A DNA stretch of 64,000 nt, from contig NZ_JBEXMJ010000008.1 of assembly GCF_040610475.1 (NCBI RefSeq), forward strand, positions 248,001-312,000, read 5' to 3'. Source of the DNA: Actinopolymorpha sp. NPDC004070. Its GTDB lineage: Bacteria > Actinomycetota > Actinomycetes > Propionibacteriales > Actinopolymorphaceae. How positions within the stretch are numbered: the first letter of the stretch is position 1; every line of letters begins with the position of its first letter. A program made the position numbers and the translations under genes. The notes beneath the pieces are model-generated. The model saw only the letters and a program-made list of their open reading frames with translations. It was not told where the DNA came from and ran no database searches. This document shows, piece by piece, positions 21,045-29,850 of the stretch.

Positions 21045-22366
21045 CCGTGCGTCTCCTTCGTCGTCGGTTCTACCTGGTCCTGCCCTGATGCGTTCTGCTC
21101 GGCGTGCGCCGTCGTCACCGCACTGGCCACGACGTCGACAAGGTCGGCGAGCGGGACGGGCCGCTGGCCGCCGCCGCGCAGGTCCTTCAGCTGGGCACTG
21201 TCCTGCTCCAGGTCGCGGTCGCCGATGACCAGCGCGAACGCCGCGCCGGAACGGTCCGCCGCCTTCATCGCGCCCTTGAGGCCCTGCCCGCCGTAGCTCG
21301 TGTCGGACCGTACGCCCGCCTCGCGCAGGTCGCGCAGGAGGGTGACCGTCCGGCGCCGGGCCGCGGCGCCGAGCGGTACGACGTACACGTCGCACCGGCT
21401 GGGCTCCCCCACCGTCAGGCCCTCCGCCTCCACGGCCAGCACGGTGCGGTCCAGGCCGAGCCCGAAGCCGACGCCGCCGAGGTCGGGGCCGCCGATCGTG
21501 GCCAGCAGCCCGTCGTAGCGGCCGCCGCCGCCGATGGCGGACTGGGCGCCGAGCCCGGGGTGGACCAGCTCGAACGTCGTGCGGACGTAGTAGTCGAGCC
21601 CGCGCACCAGCCGCGGTGCGTCCTCCCACACCACGCCGAGGTCGGCGAGGTAGGAGCGGACCTGCTCGTGGTGCTCCTTGCACGCGCCGCACAGGTGGTC
21701 GGTGATCATCGGCGCGTCGGTCAGCTGGGCCTGGACCTCCGGGCGCTTGTCGTCCAGCACCCGCATCGGGTTGATCGCCGCCCGCCGGCGGGTGTCCTCG
21801 TCCAGGTCGATCCCGCGCAGGAAGTCCTGGAGGAGCTCGCGGTAGGCGGGGCGGCACTCCCGGCAGCCCAGGCTGTTGAGCAGCAGGCGAGTGCCGGTGA
21901 GGCCGATCGACCGCTGCGCCTGCCAGGCCATCCAGACGACCTCGGCATCCAGCGCCGGGTCGTCGCCGCCGATCGTCTCCACCCCCACCTGGGTGTGCTG
22001 GCGGTAACGTCCGGACTGCGGTTGTTCGTACCGGAAGTTCTGCCCGACGTACCACACCTTCACCGGAAGCTGGCCGCGGTGCAGGTTGCGCTCGGCGATC
22101 GCGCGCAGCACGCCGGCCGTGCCCTCCGGGCGCAGCGTCAGCGAGCGGCCGCCCCGGTCGGCGAAGGTGTACATCTCCTTCGTCACCACGTCGGTCGACT
22201 CACCCACGCCGCGGACGAACAGCCCGGTGTCCTCGAACAACGGTGTCTCGACGTACTCGTATCCGGCCAGCCGCGGCGGTCGGCTCAGCGCCTCCCGCAC
22301 GGCGAGCCAGGTGGCAGACCTCGGGGGTACGACGTCGAAGGTGCCCTTGGGCGCCTGGAAACTCAT
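21041..22366 (-). CDS. hisS: Histidine-tRNA ligase
   Basis: 441 residues. Starts [15 protein letters not shown]. Class II motif 2 region reads [19 protein letters not shown] and [18 protein letters not shown]. The histidine-specific motif is [12 protein letters not shown] with GLGLDRTVL later. The C-terminal anticodon-binding domain follows. Translationally coupled to aspS and 9 nt downstream of the MBL hydrolase gene, matching the mycobacterial Rv2580c-Rv2581c arrangement. Confidence 0.97.
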   Translation of the reverse strand: MSFQAPKGTFDVVPPRSATWLAVREALSRPPRLAGYEYVETPLFEDTGLFVRGVGESTDVVTKEMYTFADRGGRSLTLRPEGTAGVLRAIAERNLHRGQLPVKVWYVGQNFRYEQPQSGRYRQHTQVGVETIGGDDPALDAEVVWMAWQAQRSIGLTGTRLLLNSLGCRECRPAYRELLQDFLRGIDLDEDTRRRAAINPMRVLDDKRPEVQAQLTDAPMITDHLCGACKEHHEQVRSYLADLGVVWEDAPRLVRGLDYYVRTTFELVHPGLGAQSAIGGGGRYDGLLATIGGPDLGGVGFGLGLDRTVLAVEAEGLTVGEPSRCDVYVVPLGAAARRRTVTLLRDLREAGVRSDTSYGGQGLKGAMKAADRSGAAFALVIGDRDLEQDSAQLKDLRGGGQRPVPLADLVDVVASAVTTAHAEQNASGQDQVEPTTKETHG

Positions 22367-22375
22367 CTGCGATCT

Positions 22376-23113
22376 TCACCCGCTCCGTGCCGGGCCGGGC
22401 ACGAGCCCTCTCAGGTAGGGATTGGTCTGGCGTTCCCGGCCGATGGTCGTCTGGTCCCCGTGGCCGGGCAGGACAACGACCCGGTCGTCGAGCGGCAGCA
22501 CCTTGTCGGCAAGGGTGCGCAGCATCGTCGGATGGTCACCGCCCGGCAGGTCGGTGCGTCCGATCGACCCGGCGAAGAGCAGGTCGCCCCCGAACATCAG
22601 CTCGGGCGCCGCGCTCGCCTGGCCGGTCCACGTGGGGGCACCTGCCCCGCGTACGTCTCCCTCGACGGGAGTACGGAACGCGACCGACCCGCTGGTATGG
22701 CCAGGGGTGTGGTCGACGGTGAAGCTCAGTCCGGCGACGTCGACCCGGGCGCCGTCGGTGAGCTCGCGTACGTCGTCGGGCTCGGCGAACGTCAGCCCGC
22801 CACCGAGCAGCGCGCCGGCCCACTCCGGCGGCAGGCCGCGCATCGGGTCGGCGAGCAGCGGCCGGTCGGCCGGGTGGATCCAGCACGTCGCGTCGTAGCT
22901 CCCGCACACCGGCAGCACCGACCACATGTGGTCCAGGTGCCCGTGGGTGAGCAGCACCGCCACCGGCCGGAGCCGGTGCTCGCGAACCACCTCGTCCACC
23001 GCGCCGGCGGCGTCCTGGCCCGGATCGACCACGACGCACTCCTGCCCCGCCCCGGTCGCCACGACGTAGCAGTTCGCGGCGAACACTCCGGTCGGGAAGC
23101 CGGCGACGAGCAT
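22376..23113 (-). CDS. MBL-fold hydrolase (glyoxalase II-like)
   Basis: 245 residues. The metallo-beta-lactamase zinc motif is LLTHGHLDHMW (HxHxDH), with further ligands in DHTPGHTSGSV, FGGDLLFAGSIGRTDLPGG and VLPGHGDQT. This pattern is that of hydroxyacylglutathione/mycothiol-type thioester hydrolases. Actinobacteria use mycothiol, so a glutathione substrate is unlikely. The gene sits in the conserved hisS-MBL-ppiB-rel neighbourhood. Its start is divergent from the truncated ppiB-slot gene across 252 nt. Confidence 0.92.
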   Translation of the reverse strand: MLVAGFPTGVFAANCYVVATGAGQECVVVDPGQDAAGAVDEVVREHRLRPVAVLLTHGHLDHMWSVLPVCGSYDATCWIHPADRPLLADPMRGLPPEWAGALLGGGLTFAEPDDVRELTDGARVDVAGLSFTVDHTPGHTSGSVAFRTPVEGDVRGAGAPTWTGQASAAPELMFGGDLLFAGSIGRTDLPGGDHPTMLRTLADKVLPLDDRVVVLPGHGDQTTIGRERQTNPYLRGLVPGPARSG

Positions 23114-23365
23114 GGAATCCTCTGCGGTCGGTGGCGGTGCGGGTGGTGGGCGGACAGCGGTCGGGGTCGGCGCTCTGGTGGCGGCCGGAAAGCCGGTCGG
23201 GACGAGGCGGTGGACCTTCGAAGACTACCGGCGGCGTGTCCGGCGCGGCGAACCTGGCCGGTCCTGCTGGCGATTAACGGGACACACACCGCTACCGGTG
23301 CCAGGACGTCTCCTAGACTGGCACACCGGTCATCGGACAGCTAAGCGGAGAGAACGGGGCCTTCG

Positions 23366-23848
23366 GTGGTCACCAAGGAGCAACGCCGACGCCGCCTCGC
23401 CAGGCAGCACTGGGAGCGTCAGCAGGTCCGCCGTGCCGCCAGCCGGCGCCGTGCGCGACGAAACGGCATCATCGTGGCGATCGTCGTCGGCGTGCTCGCC
23501 GTGGCCGCGGTGATCTACGTCGTCTTCTTCCTCCTGCGCGGCGGCAGCTCCTCCGCGGCCACCCGGCCGAGCACCCATCCGGGCACCTCGGCCGGGATCG
23601 GCGTACTCGCGGCACCTCCGGCCGCGCCGGGGCCGGGCTACATTCTTGGTGACGGGACCGATCGTCCGCACCGCGGCGACCACCGCGTGGAGCCAGGCCG
23701 GCCGGTCGCTGTCGATGGCGAAAAACCCGGTGCCGACGGATTCCTCACTGGCTACGGTGACTCGTCCCCGTTCGATCACGGGGAAGCGGGGACCGGGCAG
23801 GCGGCGTCCTCCGGCATCGGCAAAGATGTCAAGGTCACGACGACGTGA
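23366..23848 (+). CDS. PpiB-slot membrane protein without a recognisable cyclophilin domain (probably degenerate)
   Basis: 160 residues from a GTG at 23366. Residues 1-33 are very basic with ERQQ and RRR patterns like the cytoplasmic head of actinobacterial membrane-anchored cyclophilins (MVTKEQRRRRLARQHWERQQ). Residues 34-57 form one membrane helix, then a Ser/Pro-rich stretch. Position and strand match ppiB (Rv2582 in M. tuberculosis, between an MBL gene and rel). But the ~170-residue isomerase domain is missing. After about residue 91 the G+C-rich codon position shifts to another frame and the residues look unlike a folded domain, ending in KDVKVTTT. Could be a pseudogene, a frameshift or a reduced membrane protein. 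Confidence 0.6.
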   Translation: MVTKEQRRRRLARQHWERQQVRRAASRRRARRNGIIVAIVVGVLAVAAVIYVVFFLLRGGSSSAATRPSTHPGTSAGIGVLAAPPAAPGPGYILGDGTDRPHRGDHRVEPGRPVAVDGEKPGADGFLTGYGDSSPFDHGEAGTGQAASSGIGKDVKVTTT

Positions 23849-23867
23849 TCTGCGACGGGAGCGTGCA

Positions 23868-25106
23868 GTGAGCGGAACGGCAGAGGAGCCCTGGGGCAGG
23901 GTCGCGGACGACGGCACCGTCTACCTCCGCACCGACGAGGGCGAGCGCGCCATCGGATCCTGGCAGGTCGGCGATCCCGAGGGAGCGCTGGCCTTCTTCC
24001 GCCGCAAGTACGACGCCCTCGCCCTGGAGGTCGACCTGCTCGCCTCCCGGGTCGAAAGCGGCATCCTCGCCCCCGACGACGCGCACAACGCGCTGCGCCG
24101 CGAGCGCCGCAACCTCGCGGGCGCCCAGGCGATCGGCGACCTCGGCGCCCTTTCGGCCCGGCTGGACCGGCTGGAGGAAGTGATCGCCGGCCGGCGTGCC
24201 GAGCGCCGCACCGAGCGCAAGCGCCAACTCGAGGAGGCCCGGACCGCCAAGGCAGCGATCGCCGACGAGGCCGAGGCCCTGGCGACCGGCTCGGACTGGC
24301 GTCACGGCGTCGGACGCTTCCGCGAGCTGCTCGAGCAGTGGAAGGCACTGCCCCGGCTGGACAAGCAGACCGACGACGAGCTGTGGCGCCGCTTCTCCAG
24401 CGCCCGCACGTCCTACACCCGCCGGCGTAAGCAGCACTTCTCCGAGCTGAACGTACGCCGCGACGACGCCCGCCAGGTCAAGGAGGCGCTCGCCGCCGAG
24501 GCCGAGGCGCTGGCCGACTCCACCGACTGGGGCCGCGGCACCACCCAGTTCCGCACCCTCATGCAGCGCTGGAAGGCCGCCGGGCCCGCCGCGCGGGACG
24601 TGGAAGACCAGCTGTGGAAGCGGTTCCGCGCCGCGCAGGACCGGTTCTTCAACGCCCGCAACGCGACCTTCGCCGAGCAGGACGCGGAGTACCGCGCCAA
24701 CCTCGAGCAGAAGGAGGCGCTGCTGGTCGAGGCGGAGGCCCTGCTCCCGGTGCGCGACCACCGTGCCGCCCGCGACGCCTACCGTTCGCTGCTGGCGCGC
24801 TGGGACCAGATCGGGCGCGTCCCCCGCGACTCCGTTCGTACGGTCGAGGGCCGGTTGCGCAAGGTCGAGGAAGCCATCCGGTCCGCGGAGAGCAACGAAT
24901 GGCGCCGGACCAACCCCGAGACCCGCGCCCGGGCCAACGACACGCTCACCCAGCTCCGCAACTCCATCGCCGACCTCGAACGCGACCTCGAAGCCCAGCA
25001 GGCGAAGGGCGACGTCTCCGGCGAACGCCGCGCGCAGGAGGCACTGGACGCCCGCCGGGCGTGGCTCGCCGAAGTGGAGAAGACCCTCGACGAGTTCTCC
25101 GGCTGA
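23868..25106 (+). CDS. DUF349 domain-containing protein
   Basis: 412 residues from a GTG at 23868, preceded by GGGAG. An N-terminal unit (WGRVADDGTVYLRTDEGER) is followed by at least three DUF349 repeats of about 75 residues, each built around W-K/R and LWxRF patterns: LLEQWKALPRLDKQTDDELW, LMQRWKAAGPAARDVEDQLW, LLARWDQIGRVPRD. Almost wholly helical and charged, no membrane segment. The family is widespread in actinobacteria; a role in stress or DNA-associated processes has been suggested but the mechanism is unknown. It starts 19 nt after the ppiB-slot gene and converges with rel. Confidence 0.9.
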   Translation: MSGTAEEPWGRVADDGTVYLRTDEGERAIGSWQVGDPEGALAFFRRKYDALALEVDLLASRVESGILAPDDAHNALRRERRNLAGAQAIGDLGALSARLDRLEEVIAGRRAERRTERKRQLEEARTAKAAIADEAEALATGSDWRHGVGRFRELLEQWKALPRLDKQTDDELWRRFSSARTSYTRRRKQHFSELNVRRDDARQVKEALAAEAEALADSTDWGRGTTQFRTLMQRWKAAGPAARDVEDQLWKRFRAAQDRFFNARNATFAEQDAEYRANLEQKEALLVEAEALLPVRDHRAARDAYRSLLARWDQIGRVPRDSVRTVEGRLRKVEEAIRSAESNEWRRTNPETRARANDTLTQLRNSIADLERDLEAQQAKGDVSGERRAQEALDARRAWLAEVEKTLDEFSG

Positions 25107-25316
25107 GCGGGCCCCCGCATCCCGCCTGGCCGCGTTGTCGTCGGCACGCGACCCGGCGGAATTGTGAAGCGTTGCAGGTCGACCCCAGTAGGTCTTCACA
25201 CAAAACGGGTGAAGCCGGTCCGCTCACGGCCGAACCGGGACCCGGCGCCTGGCGCATAGGACGGCCCGCGGTCGGCAGGATTCAGCGTGGCCCCGCCACC
25301 TGGGTGAACCGTCGGG

Positions 25317-27812
25317 TCAGTTGGTGACGCGGTAGGCGTCGAACACGCCGTCCACGCTGCGCACCGCGCGCAGCACGTGGCCCAGATGCTTCGGGTCGCC
25401 CATCTCGAAGGTGAACCTGCTCTTGGCCACCCGGTCGCGGGTCGTGGTCACCGACGCCGACAGGATGTTGACGTGCTGGTCGGACAGGATCCGGGTGATG
25501 TCGCTGAGCAGCCGGGCGCGGTCCAGCGCCTCCACCTGGACCGCCACGAGGAACAGGCTCTGCGCCGTGGGCGCCCACTCGACCTCGACCATGCGTTCGG
25601 GCTGGGCGGTGAGGTGACCGATGTTGACACAGTCGCCGCGGTGCACCGAGACGCCCGCGCCACGGGTGACGAACCCGACGATCGCGTCGCCCGGCACCGG
25701 CGTACAGCATTTGGCCAGTTTCACCCAGACGTCGGTGACGCCCTTCACGACCACGCCGGAGTCACCGCGGGGCAACCGCTCCTTGCGCCCGGTGTCCGGG
25801 GAGATGATGACCGCCTCGGAGACGTCCTCGGCCTCCTCGCCGGCACCGCCGACCGACTCGACCAGCCGGCGGACCACCGACTGCGCGGTGATCGTGCCCT
25901 CCCCCACCGCGGCGTACAGCGCCGACACGTCGGAGTACTTCAGGTCACGAGCGATCGAGGCCAGCGACTCGTGGGTGAGCATCCGCTGCAGCGGCAGGCC
26001 CTCCTTGCGGACCATCCGGGCCAGCTGCTCCTTGCCCTGGTCGATGGCCTCCTCGCGGCGCTCCTTGGTGAACCAGTGCCGGATCTTGTTGCGGGCACGG
26101 GGGCTGCGGACGAAGCTCAGCCAGTCGCGGCTCGGCGCCGCACCCTCCGCCTTGGAGGTGAACACCTCCACCAGGTCGCCGTTCTCCAGCTGGCTCTCCA
26201 GCGGAACCAGCCGGCCGTTGACCCGGGCACCGATGCAGCGGTGCCCGACCTCGGTATGGATGGCGTACGCGAAGTCGACCGGCGTGGAGCCCGTGGGCAG
26301 AGCGATCACGTCGCCGCGCGGGGTGAAGACGTAGACCTGGTCGGAGTTGATCTCGAAGCGCAGCGAGTCCAGGAACTCGCCGGGGTCCTCGGTCTCGCGC
26401 TGCCAGTCCAGCAACTGCCGGAGCCAGGCCATGTCGTTGGGGCCGCCGCTGTCGGTGTCCGAGGCGGCGGTGGGGTCTTCCTTGTACTTCCAGTGGGCCG
26501 CGACGCCGTACTCGGCCCGCCGGTGCATGGCGAATGTCCGCAGCTGCATCTCGACCGGCTTGCCCTCCGGCCCCATCACCGAGGTGTGCAGCGACTGGTA
26601 CATGTTGAACTTCGGCATCGCGATGTAGTCCTTGAACCGCCCGGGCACGGGGTTCCATCGCGCGTGGATGACGCCGAGAGCGGCGTAACAGTCGCGTACG
26701 GAGTCGGTGAGGACACGGATGCCGACCAGGTCGTAGATGTCGCCGAACTCCCGGCCGCGCACGATCATCTTCTGGTAGATCGAGTAGTAGTGCTTGGGCC
26801 GGCCGGTGACCGTCGCCTTGATCTTCGCCTCGCGCAGGTCCGACTGGACCCGGTCGATGACCTTCGCCAGGTATTCGTCGCGCGAGGGTGCCCGCTCGGC
26901 AACCAGCCGGACGATCTCGTCGTACAGCTTGGGATGGAGGGTGGCGAACGCGAGATCCTCGATCTCCCACTTCAGCGTGTTCATGCCGAGCCGGTGGGCC
27001 AGCGAGGCGTAGATCTCCAGCGTCTCCCGCGCGGTGCGTTCCTGCGATGCCTGCTTGACGTATCGCAGCGTCCGCATGTTGTGCAGCCGGTCGGCTAGCT
27101 TGATCACCAGCACCCGGATGTCCTTGGCCATCGCGATGACCATCTTGCGGATGGTCTCGGCCTGGGCGCTCTCGCCGTACTTGACCTTGTCGAGTTTGGT
27201 CACACCGTCGACCAGCAGCGCGATCTCGTCGCCGAAGTCGTTGCGGAGCTCGGTGAGGGTGTACGGCGTGTCCTCCACCGTGTCGTGCAGCAGCGCCGCG
27301 CACAGGGTGGGCGGCGTCATACCTAGCTCGGCGAGGATGGTGGCCACCGCGACGGGGTGGGTGATGAACGGGTCGCCGCTCTTGCGGGTCTGGCCCCGGT
27401 GGTAACGCTCGGCGGTGTGGTACGCGCGCTCGATGAGTGCCAGGTCGGCCTTGGGGTGGGTGCTGCGAACGATCCGGAACAGCGGCTCCAGGACGGGGTT
27501 GCCCTGCGGCGCTCGGCCCAGCCGGGCCAGGCGCTGGCGCATCCGCCGCGACGAGGCGGAGAACGGGCCGATCGCCGCCTGTCCGCCGGAGGAGGCGGAG
27601 GCGCGCCGGCCGCTCGACGGAGCGGTCTCGGCGGCGCCGCTCGAGCCGTTGGAGCCGTTCGTCTCCTGGGTCGACTCGTCCGGTCGGGTGTCCGAGCTCG
27701 GAGCGGTTGCCTCCAGGGCCGCCGCGCGACTCCTGGACACGCTCACCGAGCGGTGCGGCGCCGGAGACACCTCACGGCGCGCCGGCGCGGATGGAGCGGA
27801 CTCGTCGGCCAC
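25317..27812 (-). CDS. rel: Bifunctional (p)ppGpp synthetase/hydrolase
   Basis: 831 residues from a GTG at 27812, chosen because AAGGAG lies six bases before it; an upstream in-frame ATG at 27854 lacks a site. After a Ser/Ala-rich N-terminus the HD hydrolase domain has [17 protein letters not shown]. The synthetase domain has [15 protein letters not shown] and [13 protein letters not shown], then TGS ([17 protein letters not shown]), a zinc-finger-like CCTPVPGD region and a C-terminal ACT domain ([20 protein letters not shown]). Both catalytic domains look intact, so it should make and degrade ppGpp in the stringent response. Neighbour of apt as in other actinobacteria. Confidence 0.97.
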   Translation of the reverse strand: MADESAPSAPARREVSPAPHRSVSVSRSRAAALEATAPSSDTRPDESTQETNGSNGSSGAAETAPSSGRRASASSGGQAAIGPFSASSRRMRQRLARLGRAPQGNPVLEPLFRIVRSTHPKADLALIERAYHTAERYHRGQTRKSGDPFITHPVAVATILAELGMTPPTLCAALLHDTVEDTPYTLTELRNDFGDEIALLVDGVTKLDKVKYGESAQAETIRKMVIAMAKDIRVLVIKLADRLHNMRTLRYVKQASQERTARETLEIYASLAHRLGMNTLKWEIEDLAFATLHPKLYDEIVRLVAERAPSRDEYLAKVIDRVQSDLREAKIKATVTGRPKHYYSIYQKMIVRGREFGDIYDLVGIRVLTDSVRDCYAALGVIHARWNPVPGRFKDYIAMPKFNMYQSLHTSVMGPEGKPVEMQLRTFAMHRRAEYGVAAHWKYKEDPTAASDTDSGGPNDMAWLRQLLDWQRETEDPGEFLDSLRFEINSDQVYVFTPRGDVIALPTGSTPVDFAYAIHTEVGHRCIGARVNGRLVPLESQLENGDLVEVFTSKAEGAAPSRDWLSFVRSPRARNKIRHWFTKERREEAIDQGKEQLARMVRKEGLPLQRMLTHESLASIARDLKYSDVSALYAAVGEGTITAQSVVRRLVESVGGAGEEAEDVSEAVIISPDTGRKERLPRGDSGVVVKGVTDVWVKLAKCCTPVPGDAIVGFVTRGAGVSVHRGDCVNIGHLTAQPERMVEVEWAPTAQSLFLVAVQVEALDRARLLSDITRILSDQHVNILSASVTTTRDRVAKSRFTFEMGDPKHLGHVLRAVRSVDGVFDAYRVTN

Positions 27813-28044
27813 GGCGGTCTCCTTGGGGGCGGCAAGAAACCAGTTTACGGGCACCGGGGCGGGTTGGCGTCAACCCTGTCCGAGCCCGTCCGACGTCGAC
27901 CCACCCGTCCCCGTCGTACCACCCTGCCCGGGATTGTCACACGATCGTTGCCCATGAGCGGGCTGTCCGGCAGATCCGGTTTGGGCCGCTCCTCCAGTGT
28001 CCACCCCAGGGCTGTTCGCCGCCAGGCAGGGCGGCTTCGTGCCG

Positions 28045-28587
28045 TCACACCGGCAGCAGCGAGTGAACGGTGAGGTCGCCGGTCCTGGTGCGCGGTGCGA
28101 GGAAGGTGAGCTCGAGCAACACCGAGATCCCGGCCACAAGGGCTCCGGCGTCGCGGACGAGGGCGTTCGTCGCCTCGACGGTGCCGCCGGTGGCGAGTAC
28201 GTCGTCGACGATGAGTACCCGGTCTCCCGGGGCGAAGGCGTCCTGCTGCACCTCCAGGGTCTCCTCGCCGTACTCGAGGGCGTAGGAGCGGGCGTGCGTC
28301 GGGCCGGGCAGCTTGCCCGCCTTGCGGACCGGAACGAACCCCGCCCCCAGTGCCAGCGCCACCGGCGCGGCGAGGATGAAGCCCCGGGCCTCGATCCCGA
28401 CCACCTTGTCCACGTGGGGTGTGGCGTCCCGCCAGGGGGCGCCGAGGGCCTCGACGGTGTGGGCGAACGCCTCCGGCTCGGCCAGCAGCGGCGTGATGTC
28501 CTTGAAGACGACACCGGGCTTGGGATAGTCCGGGACGTCCCGGACCAGGTCCGCGACCAGGCGGTCCACCGACCGGACCTCGCTCAT
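28045..28587 (-). CDS. apt: Adenine phosphoribosyltransferase
   Basis: 180 residues from ATG 28587, overlapping the secF stop (ATGA). N-terminal VPDYPKPGVVFKDITPLL and the PRPP motif VLIVDDVLATGGTVEA are diagnostic. It salvages adenine to AMP. The conserved secD-secF-apt-rel order couples it with protein export and the stringent response factor. The long in-frame upstream extension lies inside secF. Confidence 0.96.
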   Translation of the reverse strand: MSEVRSVDRLVADLVRDVPDYPKPGVVFKDITPLLAEPEAFAHTVEALGAPWRDATPHVDKVVGIEARGFILAAPVALALGAGFVPVRKAGKLPGPTHARSYALEYGEETLEVQQDAFAPGDRVLIVDDVLATGGTVEATNALVRDAGALVAGISVLLELTFLAPRTRTGDLTVHSLLPV

Positions 28588-29849
28588 CGGCCGTGCCCCT
28601 TCGGACGCCGGGACGACCTCGGCTTGCGCTGCGGCTGGGTACGCCCGGCCGACCTGCTGGTCGACTGCGGCCTCCCCGCCGGAGGACGGCCCTGCGCACG
28701 CGAGGTTGCCGAAATCGACTGCCGGGTGCCGTTGGTGCCCTGGCCCTCGTCGGTGGTGGCGGTCTCGTCGCCCTCGGCGGTGCCGGTCGTGCCCGACGTG
28801 CCGGTCGTGCCCGACGCCGCGGCCGAGCCGGCAGAACCGGCGCCCACGCTCTTGGCGGCGGCACCCGCTCGGCGCTGTTGCACCCGCCGGGCGAGCGCCC
28901 GCATCGCCGGCTCGCGTTCCTTCAGGTCGCACAGCAGCGGGGTGGCGATGAAGATCGAGGAGTACGTACCGACCGCGATACCGATGAACAGCGCCAGGGA
29001 CAGGTCCTTCAACGTCCCCGCGCCGAGCAGACCGGCGCCGACGAACAGGATGCCCGCCACCGGCAGGAGCGCGATGATCGAGGTGTTGATCGACCGGACC
29101 AGCGTCTGGTTGACGGCCAGGTTGGCCGCCTCGCTGTAGGTCCACCGACTGCCCGAGGAGATCGACCGGGTGTTCTCGCGCACCTTGTCGAACACGACCA
29201 CCGTGTCGTACAGCGAGTAGCCCAGGATGGTGAGCACGCCGATGATCGTGGCCGGGGTGACGTCGAAACCGACCAGGGCGTAGATGCCGACGGTGATCGC
29301 GACGTCGTGCAGCAAGGCGACCAGCCCCGACACCGACATCCGCCATTCGCGGAAGTAGAGCCAGATCACCCCCATCACCAGGACGAGGAACACCCCGAGG
29401 CTGAGCAGTGCCTTGTCGGTGATCTGCGCACCCCAGGTCGGCCCGATGCTGGAGTAGTCGATCTGCCCCTCGCCGACCTTGAGCTGCTTGGCGATCGCGG
29501 TGCGGGCCTTGGCGATCTGGTCGGTGCTCAACGGCGGGGTCTCGACTCGGACCTGGTTGCTGCCGATCGAGGTGACGAGCGGCTCCCCGCTGCCGAGGAC
29601 ACCGGTGTCGACGACAGCGGACCGGACGCCCGGAATGGCGTCCTGAGCCGTACCCGACGACACCGGCGCCTGGAAGTCGACGCCGCCGCGGAACTCGATG
29701 GAGAAGTTCAGGCCGCGCACCAGGACGGCAACCACGGCGATCAGCAGGACGATCGCGGAGATGAGGTACCACAGCTTCCGCCGGCCGACGAAGTTCAGTG
29801 AGACCTCGCCGGTGTAGAGCTTGTGCCCGACGGCACCCAGGCGCGACAT
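28584..29849 (-). CDS. secF: Protein translocase subunit SecF
   Basis: 421 residues from ATG 29849, one base after the secD stop. Six membrane helices with the first extracytoplasmic domain containing SIEFRGGVDFQAP. The conserved RND-type helix reads VTPATIIGVLTILGYSLYDT and is followed by VVFDKVRENT. With SecD it uses the proton gradient to complete translocation through SecYEG. The C-terminal 100 residues are a Thr/Gly/Ala-rich then basic tail (QPQRKPRSSRRPKGHGR), longer than in E. coli but common in actinobacteria. Confidence 0.97.
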   Translation of the reverse strand: MSRLGAVGHKLYTGEVSLNFVGRRKLWYLISAIVLLIAVVAVLVRGLNFSIEFRGGVDFQAPVSSGTAQDAIPGVRSAVVDTGVLGSGEPLVTSIGSNQVRVETPPLSTDQIAKARTAIAKQLKVGEGQIDYSSIGPTWGAQITDKALLSLGVFLVLVMGVIWLYFREWRMSVSGLVALLHDVAITVGIYALVGFDVTPATIIGVLTILGYSLYDTVVVFDKVRENTRSISSGSRWTYSEAANLAVNQTLVRSINTSIIALLPVAGILFVGAGLLGAGTLKDLSLALFIGIAVGTYSSIFIATPLLCDLKEREPAMRALARRVQQRRAGAAAKSVGAGSAGSAAASGTTGTSGTTGTAEGDETATTDEGQGTNGTRQSISATSRAQGRPPAGRPQSTSRSAGRTQPQRKPRSSRRPKGHGR

Positions 29850-29850
29850 G

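Noticed and set aside
28588..29772. N-terminal extension of apt
   Set aside because: Shadow of secF in another frame; the 180-residue protein from 28587 has normal Apt length.
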